Of a stretch of DNA of 55,916 nt, positions 41,428 to 50,721 are shown one piece after another (position 1 is the first letter of the stretch; each line of letters opens with the position of its first letter). The position numbers and the translations under genes were made by a program. The stretch is from Magnetococcales bacterium (GTDB taxonomy: Bacteria; Pseudomonadota; Magnetococcia; Magnetococcales; UBA8363). The stretch is from the NCBI GenBank assembly GCA_002753515.1, contig PEAK01000015.1, positions 14,179 through 70,094 of the forward strand, in the 5' to 3' direction. The notes beneath the pieces were generated by a model. It searched no databases. It was not told where the DNA came from and saw nothing but the letters and a program-made list of their open reading frames with translations.

Positions 41428-42541
41428 TCATAGTACAAACATAGTTGATTCGAATTCATCTTTAGATATGTCAAGAAGTTCGCTGACAAGTTCATCCTTG
41501 AACTGATTCATTCCATCTGAAGGACGGGCATGAAAGGCATATTTTGTCTGGAGATATATCGGAAGACCGTCTTCTATTTTTTCTGTTCTGATAACAACCT
41601 GATATTTTGTACTATCTGGTTGCAATCTGGAAAAATCACCCTGAATGATCATTGTCTCCCATCCAACACCACCCAAACGACCTTCCGACCTTTGTTTATA
41701 TTTCTCATTGCATACAATGATAACTTTGTCTGCCAAAGAAAGTTCATTGGTCATCCACTGCGGCAGATCCATTCCTCTGTGCAAGTGAAGGAGATCCAAT
41801 CTGGCTTGGATGCCACGTGCTTTCAAGTAGACTGCTAATTCTTTAACCCATTCTTTATCATCATCATTTGCAGGCGTATGGCTGATAAAAACCCTTGGTC
41901 GTGAGGCCATAGGGGCTGTCGCTCCAAGGGATCTGAGAGAGTCAAATAGCGATTCATGCAATACATGAATAATGAGTGTAGAACCTGCATGTGCTGAACG
42001 CGTAAAACCATTTTTTAGCGATTGAATCACATTTCTACTTCTAAACCGCAACCAACACGGGAAACGTAGTTTTCCAGTGTCATTCCCGCGAAAGCGGGAA
42101 TCAAGAAAGTCAGGAGAGGTAGGAAAGTCCTCTGGATCCCCGCTTTCGCGAGGATGACAATAACTACACATCCCAAGATAGCTGCGGTTTAAGTCCTCCT
42201 GCCCCTGCCCCCAATAAAGGCGCAGCAATCATTCTTACAGATGGTTCTTGTTTTGTAATACGACCGAGTTGAGCGCCAATTTCCTCTATAGCATCAAGGG
42301 ATGAAGACATTTAGTTAACAGATGTTGCGAATGCAACAAATTGAGCAATATTTTCTCCTCCAATAAATGGGATTATCTCTACGCTACCAAGTTCGTTCCT
42401 GGGAGGATAAGGTAAAGAATAATTATTAAGTTTCCTGCTAACATAAAGAGTAACACCCCCAGAAGTGGAACATGGAAGTACAATCAAATCCGACGAGCCC
42501 TCGAAAAGGTCTCCTAGCTTAATCTGAACAATTGGTGTCAT
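41428..42541 (-). pseudogene. Macro-like-SEFIR defence effector gene, broken by a stop codon and a MITE
   Basis: Three pieces form one former gene. 42541-42311 encodes QIKLGDLFEGSSDLIVLPCS, the first part of a macro-like domain, and ends in TAA. The same frame resumes at the next codon (MSSSLDAIEEIGAQLG, then APLLGAGAGGL, the macro glycine loop). The 150-bp MITE interrupts it at 42191-42042. After it comes the end of the macro-like domain (VIQSLKNGF...LIIHVLHESLF) and a SEFIR domain (RPRVFISHTPANDD, DKVIIVCNEKYKQRS, GGVGWETMI). Removing the MITE plus one TA (148 bp) fuses the two halves in frame (GAGAGGL-RSRNVIQ). SEFIR domains are TIR-like and occur in bacterial immune effectors. The second half could still be expressed alone. 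Confidence 0.72.
42042..42191 (-). mobile_element. 150-bp MITE family, copy 3, inserted in the macro-SEFIR gene
   Basis: Inverted relative to copies 1 and 2. The ends are TAAACCGCA and TGCGGTTTA with the same internal inverted pair (one arm reads GTCATTCCCGCGAAAGCGGG). The host frame is restored exactly by deleting 148 bp, which shows that TA is the duplicated target and gives the true borders of the family. Confidence 0.9.
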
Positions 42542-42743
42542 GTAAATTGGCTCCGTAACCTGTTTTCAAACCAAGAAACCACAAGGACACGCTATCACAA
42601 AAACCCAGGGAAGCCTGTCCGTTACCCCCTTCCAGTCATAACCAAGGCTAACAGAATGAAATAATATAAAATTTATAAATAAACTAACGATTTCATAAAA
42701 TCTTACTCCATTACGATAACAAAATAAAAAAATATCATCCTTG

Positions 42744-42905
42744 ACTACGCCACGATCAAAAGTTGCTCATCGAGGAACTATCTTTCAAGACACAAAACTT
42801 GCGCTCACGAACTGGTTCCTTGAAACTGTTGCCACCTCATTTGAGGGAAAATGCCAAGAAATCTGGGACGATCAGGATAGGACAGACCTCAATACACCAC
42901 TGTAA
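42744..42905 (+). pseudogene. IS1595-type transposase fragment in an A+T-rich gap
   Basis: The frame encodes RGTIFQDTKLALTNWFLE, like the N-terminal conserved block of IS1595-family transposases (GT-F--TKLPL--WF), then drifts into unrelated sequence and stops at 42905. There is no start codon with an SD. The rest of the 42542-42935 gap is strongly A+T-rich and shows no other gene. Confidence 0.4.
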
Positions 42906-42935
42906 CAAAAGATAAAAAAAGGGAATCTCTTTAAC

Positions 42936-43232
42936 ATGGACCATGATTTTTTTCCCGCTGATCCTGAATTCATGGATGTGGAACGGCGCAAAGCCAAACT
43001 GTTAAAACAATCGGCGTGGTGGAAAAATCGGATCGGTACCGGTCAATGTGCCTATTGCCACAAGCGTGTTCCACCCAAAGAATTAACCATGGATCATAAA
43101 GTTCCCCTGATCCGTGGGGGACGGACAAGTAAAAGCAATTGCGTACCTTGCTGCCGGTCGTGCAACGAACTGAAAGAGAACATGCCAGCGGAAAAATGGC
43201 GGGCCACTTTGGCTGAGATGGGAGTTGACTAA
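42936..43232 (+). CDS. Small HNH endonuclease
   Basis: The product is 98 residues. An N-terminal helix rich in Lys and Arg leads to the zinc/HNH block: CAYCHKR, LTMDHKVPLIRGG (catalytic His), SNCVPCCRSCNELK (Asn and second CxxC). This stand-alone HNH form is common near prophage or defence genes and as a McrA-like fragment. It lies beside a broken SEFIR gene and an IS fragment. A specific cut site cannot be predicted. Confidence 0.85.
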   Translation: MDHDFFPADPEFMDVERRKAKLLKQSAWWKNRIGTGQCAYCHKRVPPKELTMDHKVPLIRGGRTSKSNCVPCCRSCNELKENMPAEKWRATLAEMGVD

Positions 43233-43281
43233 CTGTGTTGCTCCGGGTTTTCTAAAAACGGAAAGCTTGGGATGTCCCGAC

Positions 43282-45393
43282 TCAAAACCCGCCCCTGTCC
43301 AAAGCCATGTCCTGTTCCAAAATGGAACTGCGCTGGCGAAACGCCAATCGTTCCGCCCGCCATTGCACATGACGCAGCACCAAACCGCTGACCCAGGGAT
43401 CCCAGGAAGGCAGGTGGTCATGTTGCCATTGCCACACCTTTTTAAGCCAGGGAGCCAGAAAACGCCGGATCAAATCTTCATCCATGGAAAAAAAACGTTG
43501 GACAGATCCCGGATCCCCCTGCCGAGCCGAACGTCCGAGCAATTGCCGATCAATGCGACTGAAATCGTTGGACTCGCCGATGATGACGTGCAAACCGCCC
43601 CGATCACGCACGCTCGGGTGCAGGGCGATGTCGGTTCCGCGTCCCGCCATGTTGGTGGCAATGGTCAAGGCCCCCGGCTGTCCCGCTCGGGCGACGATGG
43701 CACTCTCCTGATCGTGGTTGACGGCATGCAATATCTGAATATCAACCCGGGGCAGAACCGCACGCATATGGCGATAGAGTTCTTCGCTGGCACCAACACT
43801 GCGCATGCCGATGAGTATCGCCCGACCCGCCACGATCAGGCTCAGGGCACTTTTGGCAATGGCGGTATACTTTTCTATTTGATTGCGGCAAACAACGACC
43901 TGCCAATGGGCACGCCGTACCGGTTTGTGGGTGGGAATCTTCACGGTCAACAAACGATACACCCGGCCAAACTCATGGCGTGCCTCCTCTGCCGTACCGG
44001 TCATGCCACCCAGGCGGATGAAAAGGCGAAAAAACCGCTGAAAACTTAACCGTGCCGATACTTCACTCGGCGGCGACAAAGGCAAATTCTGGCTGGCTTC
44101 CAATATTTGCTGCATCCCCAGCGACAAGGTGTGTTGCCGCGCCAAACGTCCGGTCAATTCGTCCACCAATACCACCTTGTCGTCATCCACAACATAGTGC
44201 TGATCCCGTATCAAAAACCGGGTGGCATAAAGGGCCATTTCCACCAATTCCCGCGCCCGATCCCGATGCCGCCAGAAAGGTGCCAGGTCCGCTGCCAATG
44301 CCACCAGACGCGCCTGTCCCGCCAGGGTCAGGGAGACGTGGCGCAAAGCGCGTTGCAAGGTGTAGTCCTCCCCCTCATGAAGCTGGTTGGCCAAATGAAC
44401 CGCATCCCGAGCCGCCTGATCCAAAAAATCATCGGGGTGTTGGCTGGAAATAATGAGCGGTGTCACCGCTTCGTCGATCAGCACGCTATCCGCCTCATCG
44501 ACGATCACCTGGACCATGCCCCGCATCACCACCCCTTCCAGTTCCCCTTGGCCACCACGGCTACGTGCCGCCTCCAAAGCCAAGCGGGTGCGGGAAGCTC
44601 CCTTTCCCAACGCCAACCGATCACGCAAATAATCTCCCAATAATTCTTTTGCTGTGCTGTAAACGATATCGTGACCATAAGCGGCAGCCCGTATCTGCGG
44701 TGCCATCTCCCCGTCAACACTCGCCGCCGACACCTGACAAAAACCAAACAAACGTTGCCCCAACTCCGCATCCCGCTTGGCCAGATAATCGTTGGCCGTC
44801 ACCACGTGACACGGTTTGCCTCGCCAAGCGGCGACAATGGCCGCCATAGCCGCCGTAATCGTCTTACCCTCACCCGTGGCCATTTCCGCCATGCGCCCTT
44901 CGAGCAATGCCAGGGCACCGATAACCTGTTCCAAATGCGGGGTGAAACCGTAGACCCGCTCCACCGCCAACACCACCCCTGCCAAGCCTCGATGTTGCTC
45001 CTGCGTCGCCAGGGTGCCGCCTCCTCCCCCTGGACCTTCACGTTCCATGCGGCAGGCGGCCGCCAGTTGCCGCAAATGCCCCTGCAACGCCTCATCATTC
45101 AAGGATCGGTGCTTGTCGGCCAAGGAAAGAATGATTCGAGAACGCAGTCGTAATTGTCTGAGCGGGCGATGCCAATGGCTCAATAGCGCCGCCAAACGAT
45201 ACCCCATGTGATCAAGCCACGATATTTTCGGATCGGGGCGATGGGCCGCGAGTACCGCCAAACGATCACCCGGCAGGAGACCTGCCCCCCCAGCAGCCGC
45301 GTCATGCCACAAGGATGGAATCGCAACCCGTTGCCCTTCGGCCATCAGATGCTTTCGCCGGGTCAGGATACGCTGTAAAGGGGTGTTGTTCAC
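43282..45393 (-). CDS. SecA-like motor ATPase of the export operon
   Basis: The product is 703 residues from GTG 45393, whose GTGA overlaps the M50 gene stop; an in-frame start at 45480 would overlap that gene by 91 bp. SecA motor features: MATGEGKT (Walker A), VHVVTANDYLAKRDAE-type motif (here HVVTANDYLAKRDAE), VIVDEADSVLIDEA (Walker B, DEAD), GMTGTAEE, ATNMAGRGTDI and LLGRSARQGDPG. It lacks the long C-terminal linker and the zinc-binding SecB tail of housekeeping SecA. It is therefore an accessory SecA, likely driving a dedicated substrate with the adaptor/channel genes of this operon. Last gene of the operon. Confidence 0.85.
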   Translation of the reverse strand: MNNTPLQRILTRRKHLMAEGQRVAIPSLWHDAAAGGAGLLPGDRLAVLAAHRPDPKISWLDHMGYRLAALLSHWHRPLRQLRLRSRIILSLADKHRSLNDEALQGHLRQLAAACRMEREGPGGGGGTLATQEQHRGLAGVVLAVERVYGFTPHLEQVIGALALLEGRMAEMATGEGKTITAAMAAIVAAWRGKPCHVVTANDYLAKRDAELGQRLFGFCQVSAASVDGEMAPQIRAAAYGHDIVYSTAKELLGDYLRDRLALGKGASRTRLALEAARSRGGQGELEGVVMRGMVQVIVDEADSVLIDEAVTPLIISSQHPDDFLDQAARDAVHLANQLHEGEDYTLQRALRHVSLTLAGQARLVALAADLAPFWRHRDRARELVEMALYATRFLIRDQHYVVDDDKVVLVDELTGRLARQHTLSLGMQQILEASQNLPLSPPSEVSARLSFQRFFRLFIRLGGMTGTAEEARHEFGRVYRLLTVKIPTHKPVRRAHWQVVVCRNQIEKYTAIAKSALSLIVAGRAILIGMRSVGASEELYRHMRAVLPRVDIQILHAVNHDQESAIVARAGQPGALTIATNMAGRGTDIALHPSVRDRGGLHVIIGESNDFSRIDRQLLGRSARQGDPGSVQRFFSMDEDLIRRFLAPWLKKVWQWQHDHLPSWDPWVSGLVLRHVQWRAERLAFRQRSSILEQDMALDRGGF

Positions 45394-47159
45394 AGGCTGT
45401 ACCGGCGTTGAAAAAATTGGAAAATCGCCCGTTCCACCTGAACCACCAGGGGACGGGACGGAAGACGAACCTTGATCCAACCCGAACGCTCGCTACGTGG
45501 CGCGTAGGTAAACCGGTGTTCGGGATCGGGACTGAATTCGGCCCGCAACAAAAAAAAGGGTTCGGCACTTTGTTTGCCGGAAGGGTCGTTGGTCTTGATA
45601 GCCGTTTTGCCTCCGGCCAGCGGGCTCAAAGCCGCTGACGGCAAGGTGCTTTGCGAATGCGGAATCAGGTTGAGCCGGGTCACGGGATAAATCGTCGCAC
45701 GTTCGCCCTCGATGCGCACCTCACTTCCCACCCCTTGCAATTCCGACAATGCCAACGCCGCTTCCTGATGAATGACACCCAGAAAAACATGGCTGCGATC
45801 ATCGACCACCCGTCCCAGTTCCGCACCACGCGCAACCCAACTGCTACGCCAAAACGGTATCTCCGCCGTCACCCAATAACCCGCATGCGGGGCATGGTGT
45901 TTCAAAGAGATCCGTTGTCGTTCCAGGGATTGGCGCACACTCTCCAGGGAGTTCAAGCGTTCGCGGATTGGATCCAGGTCCACGCCGCCCTCCACCAGGG
46001 CTTTCTGCTCCTGGACCAAAGCCTGCATTCGTTGTGCCTCGACACTTTCCAGTTCACCATCGATTTCTGGATTGACCAGTTCAACCAACAATTCGCCAGC
46101 ACTGACCCAACGCCCCGAATCCACCAGAACCCGTTGCACGATACCACCAATTTCAGTATGGATTGGCGTATTGTGTTCGGCATTCACCACCCCGTCCAAC
46201 ACCCGACTGTCGGGCATGGGGACGAAACAAACAAAAGCCGCTACCAAGGCCATGGCCGTACCGCCGCCACGCAGCAGCCCCTTTTGTTGATGCACGAACA
46301 ACGGATTCTTAAACGGTGCCAACGCTGCCTTGAGTGGATAAAAAAAGGAGGTGATCGTCATGGCAATGGCCACGATCAACCCGACACCAAAATATTGATC
46401 GCTGACAAACAGGATGATGCCAAACATGACCAATACACGGTAACAGTTGGAACCCATAAAAAAAGCCACCAACAGTACCCGTTGCTTAAAGCTCCCACCC
46501 TCCTCTTTGTCGTCCATTTTTTTCAATACATGACGATTCCACACCCCCATGAATGCTTTTTTGGCCTGCTCATGCAAATTGGGTATTTCAATCAAGTCGG
46601 ATAAAATATAATAACCGTCAAAACGCATCAGGGGATTGATGTTAAAGATGATGGTGTGAACACCAATGGCAAAGATCAGGTTATAAGCCAATTCGTTTGC
46701 CGTGCCCGGTGGCGTATAGGCCCAGACGATTGTGGCCAGCGAACCCAGCACCAGGTCCATCAGCATGCCTGCTGCATCCACCAATGCCCGATGCCAACGG
46801 TTGCGAAAGGTCCAACCCGAAGAAAGATCAACATACGGCAACGGCGTTAGGAGCAACAGCATCACCCCCATGGTGCGCACATCGCCGCCGAAATGTTTGC
46901 AAGTGGTCGCGTGTGCCATCTCGTGCAGGATATGCGACAGAAAAATGGCAACATAGAGCAACAACAAATTATTCAGTTGCAAGATATCTTTGGCTTGCGC
47001 CACCAAGCGCGGTCCCCCCAGGGCCACTTCGATCCCCCCCCAAACGACGATTCCGGTCGCCAGCAGCCAAAGCGGCCAACCCCATGCCTTCTCAATGGTT
47101 GCCTGATGCCGGTTCAGCCAACGGTTGGGATCCCACAGGGGAATTTTAAGAAAAAACAA
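45390..47159 (-). CDS. M50 site-2-type metalloprotease fused to an HlyD-like adaptor (3' part of a frameshifted gene)
   Basis: The frame gives 589 residues. Six to eight membrane helices carry the zinc protease motifs HEMAH (about residue 83) and NPLMRFDG (about 175), the site-2 protease signature. From about residue 320 a single-pass, coiled-coil/lipoyl-like HlyD region follows (VQRVLVDSGRWVSAGELL). Family members of this kind usually have an N-terminal PqqD-like domain on the same chain; here it lies in the overlapping upstream ORF in another frame. A -1 shift on the A10 tract (47194-47185) joins them. It would sit in the inner membrane between the SecA-like motor and the TolC-like channel. 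Confidence 0.85.
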   Translation of the reverse strand: MFFLKIPLWDPNRWLNRHQATIEKAWGWPLWLLATGIVVWGGIEVALGGPRLVAQAKDILQLNNLLLLYVAIFLSHILHEMAHATTCKHFGGDVRTMGVMLLLLTPLPYVDLSSGWTFRNRWHRALVDAAGMLMDLVLGSLATIVWAYTPPGTANELAYNLIFAIGVHTIIFNINPLMRFDGYYILSDLIEIPNLHEQAKKAFMGVWNRHVLKKMDDKEEGGSFKQRVLLVAFFMGSNCYRVLVMFGIILFVSDQYFGVGLIVAIAMTITSFFYPLKAALAPFKNPLFVHQQKGLLRGGGTAMALVAAFVCFVPMPDSRVLDGVVNAEHNTPIHTEIGGIVQRVLVDSGRWVSAGELLVELVNPEIDGELESVEAQRMQALVQEQKALVEGGVDLDPIRERLNSLESVRQSLERQRISLKHHAPHAGYWVTAEIPFWRSSWVARGAELGRVVDDRSHVFLGVIHQEAALALSELQGVGSEVRIEGERATIYPVTRLNLIPHSQSTLPSAALSPLAGGKTAIKTNDPSGKQSAEPFFLLRAEFSPDPEHRFTYAPRSERSGWIKVRLPSRPLVVQVERAIFQFFQRRYSL

Positions 47160-47545
47160 CTCGGAAAGACGTGCCGCCAGAGGCTTTTTTTTTTGTGCTG
47201 CGCCCGTTCCAATATTTTATTCTCGTCCACCCCTCCGGCGATGGTGACCAGATTGGCCCGATACAAGGCGATCACCAATTCAAACACCTCTTCCTGACCC
47301 GGGGTCTCTTCAGGGGCGTCATCCACCGCCTGACGCCATAGTTCTCCGATGGTCCGGGTCACATGGAGCTTCATGAGAAAGCGGTAGGTCACCGCATTGA
47401 CGCGAAAAAAACCGGCATGCGCTCGTTCGTGCAACACATACCACGGTTCTCCACGATAATGGTGCAGGCGAATCGCCACCCCGGGGCGTAAACTCAGGCG
47501 CAAATCGGCTATGCGATACCAATTATCGGAAAACGTCCGGCTCAT
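47114..47545 (-). CDS. PqqD-like N-terminal domain of the M50/HlyD protein (frameshifted upstream ORF)
   Basis: The frame gives 143 residues. Residues 1-115 (NWYRIADLRLSLRPGVAIR, YRGEPWYVLHERAHAGFFR, VTYRFLMKL) match the PqqD/peptide-chaperone-like head found on M50-HlyD export proteins. After the A10 tract the frame reads an unrelated tail (KKKSLWRHVF...) that overlaps the M50 ORF. ATG 47545 overlaps the HlyD gene stop as ATGA, so translation is coupled. Without a shift the domain would be released as a short protein. Confidence 0.75.
   Translation of the reverse strand: MSRTFSDNWYRIADLRLSLRPGVAIRLHHYRGEPWYVLHERAHAGFFRVNAVTYRFLMKLHVTRTIGELWRQAVDDAPEETPGQEEVFELVIALYRANLVTIAGGVDENKILERAQHKKKSLWRHVFPSCFFLKFPCGIPTVG
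47185..47194 (-). other. A10 slippery tract joining the PqqD-like and M50 frames
   Basis: In mRNA sense the site is CAC-A10-GCC. In the zero frame it reads H-K-K-K-S; a -1 shift reads K-K-K-K-P and continues without interruption into the M50 ORF (PLAARLSELFFLKIP). Ten consecutive A are prone both to ribosomal -1 slippage and to RNA polymerase slippage; a sequencing error is the alternative. Confidence 0.7.
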
Positions 47546-48411
47546 GGGACGGGGTCCGCCGGCAATTCCAGGCTTGCGGGAATCCCGGGGCGCATGCCGG
47601 GGTCGGGATGAATCATCTCAATCTTGATCTCCCTGAGGCCGCTGGAGGATTCCACCACCGGAGAGACAAACAACACCTTGCCTTGCACCTTTGTTTGTTG
47701 GCTGCCCACCTTCAGAACCACCTGATCACCGGCGTGGAATTGTTCGCTGCGATCCAGGGGGAGGTGAACAACGAACAAAATGCGTCTGAGGTCACACAGG
47801 CGTAAAACGGTTTCGTTGGCCTGAATGCTTTCGCCCAATTGTCTGACCAGTTTGACGACGATGCCCCGTGTCGGTGCTAGCAGGGTGCGCCGCTCCAGAT
47901 TTTCCTTGGCGGTCAGATAATCAAGGCGTTCCACCTCTTCAGCGGTTGTAATACGTGTCACTTCCGCTTCGGCCAGAGAAAGGGCCAATTGTCGGTTTTC
48001 CAACTCTTCGCGGCTGATCCCTTGGGACGAATTGAATATTCGTTGTGCCGCCTGCACCTGTTTTTCCGCCGTGGTTCGGCGGGCCTGAGCCGCTTTCAAC
48101 TCACCCTTGCCCTGCCATTGGATACGCCGCCGTTCCACATCGTACTCTTCCGCCAAGCGATCCAGGGACAGCAGCACCGCCCCCTTTTCGACCACGGCAC
48201 CCTCTTCCACCGCAACCGACGCAATGCGTCCAGCCACCGGCAATGCCAGGTTCAAGTCAGCATCGCAACGGGTCACCCCACGAATCTGCCCGCCTGCTTC
48301 CCCCTTCGCCGCCGCGCCTTCCGTTTTGGCCAAGGCACTCCCCCACCCTCCAAAAACCCACGATCCAGCCAAAACAGCTACGATCGTGAACCCAGTATGC
48401 TTCCAGGCCAC
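47542..48411 (-). CDS. HlyD-family periplasmic adaptor
   Basis: The product is 289 residues from GTG 48411, five bases after the TolC-like stop, with TTGGAG upstream; the longer frame to 48531 has no signal sequence. A signal peptide or anchor (about 1-28, ending SALA) is followed by a lipoyl half (LPVAGRIASVAVEEGAVVEKG), a coiled-coil hairpin (about 90-170) and the second lipoyl half (LLAPTRGIVVKLV). It would bridge the inner-membrane part and the outer-membrane channel. Confidence 0.88.
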   Translation of the reverse strand: MAWKHTGFTIVAVLAGSWVFGGWGSALAKTEGAAAKGEAGGQIRGVTRCDADLNLALPVAGRIASVAVEEGAVVEKGAVLLSLDRLAEEYDVERRRIQWQGKGELKAAQARRTTAEKQVQAAQRIFNSSQGISREELENRQLALSLAEAEVTRITTAEEVERLDYLTAKENLERRTLLAPTRGIVVKLVRQLGESIQANETVLRLCDLRRILFVVHLPLDRSEQFHAGDQVVLKVGSQQTKVQGKVLFVSPVVESSSGLREIKIEMIHPDPGMRPGIPASLELPADPVP

Positions 48412-48415
48412 GGCA

Positions 48416-50662
48416 CTACTCCAATCCCAAACGTTGCAGCAAGCTGCCATCCACCTGCGAGGAGAGGTAACTGGCCCGATTGGCATGGGCCACGGCATCC
48501 GATAAAGCCTCCCGGGCCAACAACAAATCAAGCCTTTGTTTTAACACATCCAAACCCGATCGATTCCCTTCCGCAACCAAGCCTTCGGTCACTTGCAGTA
48601 GGTTTTGTTGCGCATCGACGATTTCTTTCTGCTTGGCCAACCGCTGCATTGCCTTGTCAAGGACATAGCGGCTTGAATTAACCTCATTGGCCACCCGCTG
48701 ACGCAATGCGCTTAGGGTTAATTCGGTTTGTTCCTTGCGCAACAATTCCGATTTAAATTCACTCTTTTTCTTTTCGTCACCAAACAAACCCATCTTGAAA
48801 ACCACACCCACCATCCAACTGTGATAGGATTCGTCGCTCGTCATATATTGCAACGGCCGGTTGTTGGCCGACAATTCATCCCGGCCCGCCCGAACCTGGA
48901 ACGCCAAATCCGGCAAGGTTTGATCGTGGGCCTGAATCACCTTCTCTTCGCTCATCTCAATCATCAGGGATTTCACCCGGGTCTCCGGGCGGCGTTCGAT
49001 CACGCGATCCAAAAACGCCTCATCGTCCACGCGCCCCTCTTTGTCAACGCCGCTGGCGTCCGGGAACTCCAGTTGACCCACTGGCAACAGACGGTTGGCT
49101 GCCAGTTTGGCTCCCCTGGCCGGTTCGGCGGCACTGACGTAGGAGCGCATAGTTTTCAGTTGCTCCTCCCTGTCTTCCTGGGCTTCTGACAGTTGCGACT
49201 TGCGCAAGGCCAACGAGGAACGGGCTTTCGTAACCTCCGGCTCCGGCTGCAAGCCCGCAGCATTGAGCTTACTGACCTCCAGTTCAATTTTTTCTGCAAC
49301 CTCCATGGCTTCCTGGCGCAACCCCACCTGGGTGATCGCCCTCTGAACGGCAATAAAGCTGTTCAGCCCCTCCATGAGACGTTGCATCATCACCTGACGC
49401 AAGGTCTGCTTGGCCACATCCTGTTCTATCTTGGCCAAAATAATACCCGCCCGGGTCGGACCGGGGCCGGCACCACGCAACAAAGGCTGGTTAATATTGA
49501 AACCAACATATCCCTTATATTCCGGGGAGGGACTATTGGCCAGGGCCTGCAAACTGTTGGTGGTTTCAGTCAGATTATAGGACAATTCCGCCGTTGCCCC
49601 GGTAATCACTTTGGAACTCACCCCCAGTTTCGCCCGGTTTTCTGCAGAATCGTAGACGTTGCCCGGGCGCTGCCCCCGTTGCAAGGCATCCGCCGCCGTG
49701 TTGAGCACATGGCTCCCTTCCCGTTCGGTGGACAGCGAAACCACAGGCTCGAATATCGCTTCGGCACCACGGACCCCCTCCTGGGCAATGTTTTCTTCCA
49801 GGCGTTGCGCACGAATCATCTCATCCGCCTTGGCCAGCAGGTTGACATACTCCTTGAGGGTAATTCCCTGGGCTTCGGGATCGGCAATGGAAGGAGATCG
49901 TTTTACAGGTGCTGAGGTGGACTTGGTGGCGGCAGATTGTTTCACAGATTCCGGGGTGGACTTGGCTTCGGTACCCTCATGCCGCTCCATCGGTACCGAT
50001 TTGACCTTGGGTTTGCCGGGGGGAAGCGGCATACTCGGAACCTCTTCCACCGGCAGTGCAAAATCGATTGCTTCCCCAGGATGCGCCGGAACAGGTAAGT
50101 CGATGGTCGATTCCGTAATATTGACTGCTACGGGTATCCCGGCAGGGGGTGCCACTTGATCAACTCGGGCCACCCGCAACCGCGGGGATATCACGGGTGC
50201 TGGAGGCGAAACCGGCGCTTCCGCTCTCACGGCCTCCTGCCTGACTTCCCGTGACCCTGGCACAGAAACAGGGGCCGGGACGGGGATCGGATCACTCACT
50301 GCCTGCCGCTCGTTGGAGTGGACAAGGGGTGTGGGAATTGAAAAAGCCGCTGCGGGAAAAATAATGGGCGAGTCCACCGTTGCGGCGGAAGGCGACACAT
50401 CGTCCTGATCATCAAACATATCCGTCGAACGACGGGCCACACCCTTCGTACCCGTCCGGGGTGCCATCTTGAGATGTTCCAGGGCGTCGGTTACTGGATA
50501 AATAGTAACCAGGGAACGGTTTGGATCAATCCGGGTACCCGATGCAGAAACGACCGGGGCATCAGCGGCGAAAACCGGGGATCCGCCGTCCACAACCCAC
50601 ACACCCAGGGGCGAACACGCCAGCCCCAGCAGTGTCGCCATGATCATTTTTCCGTTTGCCAT
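48416..50662 (-). CDS. TolC-like outer-membrane efflux protein with long proline-rich N-terminal extension
   Basis: The product is 748 residues from ATG 50662, which opens a good signal peptide (MATLLGLACSPLGV then VFAADAP). A TTG start at 50725 overlaps the DUF3467 stop but puts 21 polar residues before it. Residues about 35-260 are proline-, valine- and serine-rich with no recognised domain. The C-terminal 480 residues form two TolC/OEP repeats (GYVGFNINQPLLRGAGP; GVVFKMGLFGDEKKKSEF) with long coiled coils. It should form the outer-membrane and periplasmic tunnel. Standard TolC proteins are about 450 residues, so the extension is the oddity. Confidence 0.88.
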   Translation of the reverse strand: MANGKMIMATLLGLACSPLGVWVVDGGSPVFAADAPVVSASGTRIDPNRSLVTIYPVTDALEHLKMAPRTGTKGVARRSTDMFDDQDDVSPSAATVDSPIIFPAAAFSIPTPLVHSNERQAVSDPIPVPAPVSVPGSREVRQEAVRAEAPVSPPAPVISPRLRVARVDQVAPPAGIPVAVNITESTIDLPVPAHPGEAIDFALPVEEVPSMPLPPGKPKVKSVPMERHEGTEAKSTPESVKQSAATKSTSAPVKRSPSIADPEAQGITLKEYVNLLAKADEMIRAQRLEENIAQEGVRGAEAIFEPVVSLSTEREGSHVLNTAADALQRGQRPGNVYDSAENRAKLGVSSKVITGATAELSYNLTETTNSLQALANSPSPEYKGYVGFNINQPLLRGAGPGPTRAGIILAKIEQDVAKQTLRQVMMQRLMEGLNSFIAVQRAITQVGLRQEAMEVAEKIELEVSKLNAAGLQPEPEVTKARSSLALRKSQLSEAQEDREEQLKTMRSYVSAAEPARGAKLAANRLLPVGQLEFPDASGVDKEGRVDDEAFLDRVIERRPETRVKSLMIEMSEEKVIQAHDQTLPDLAFQVRAGRDELSANNRPLQYMTSDESYHSWMVGVVFKMGLFGDEKKKSEFKSELLRKEQTELTLSALRQRVANEVNSSRYVLDKAMQRLAKQKEIVDAQQNLLQVTEGLVAEGNRSGLDVLKQRLDLLLAREALSDAVAHANRASYLSSQVDGSLLQRLGLE

Positions 50663-50721
50663 TATCACGGACCAGTTATGATAGTATTCTTCGGACGTTT
50701 TTGTTTGAGACAATGGCTGGT

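Noticed and set aside
41428-42228. 266-residue intact SEFIR gene starting at 42228
   Set aside because: Its first 60 residues are translated MITE sequence (HPRESGDPE, LDSRFRGND); the real gene is the interrupted macro-SEFIR frame.
43225-44049. Plus-strand ORF of 274 codons and others over the SecA-like gene
   Set aside because: They read the complement of a gene with clear SecA motifs; the product has no motif and a biased composition.
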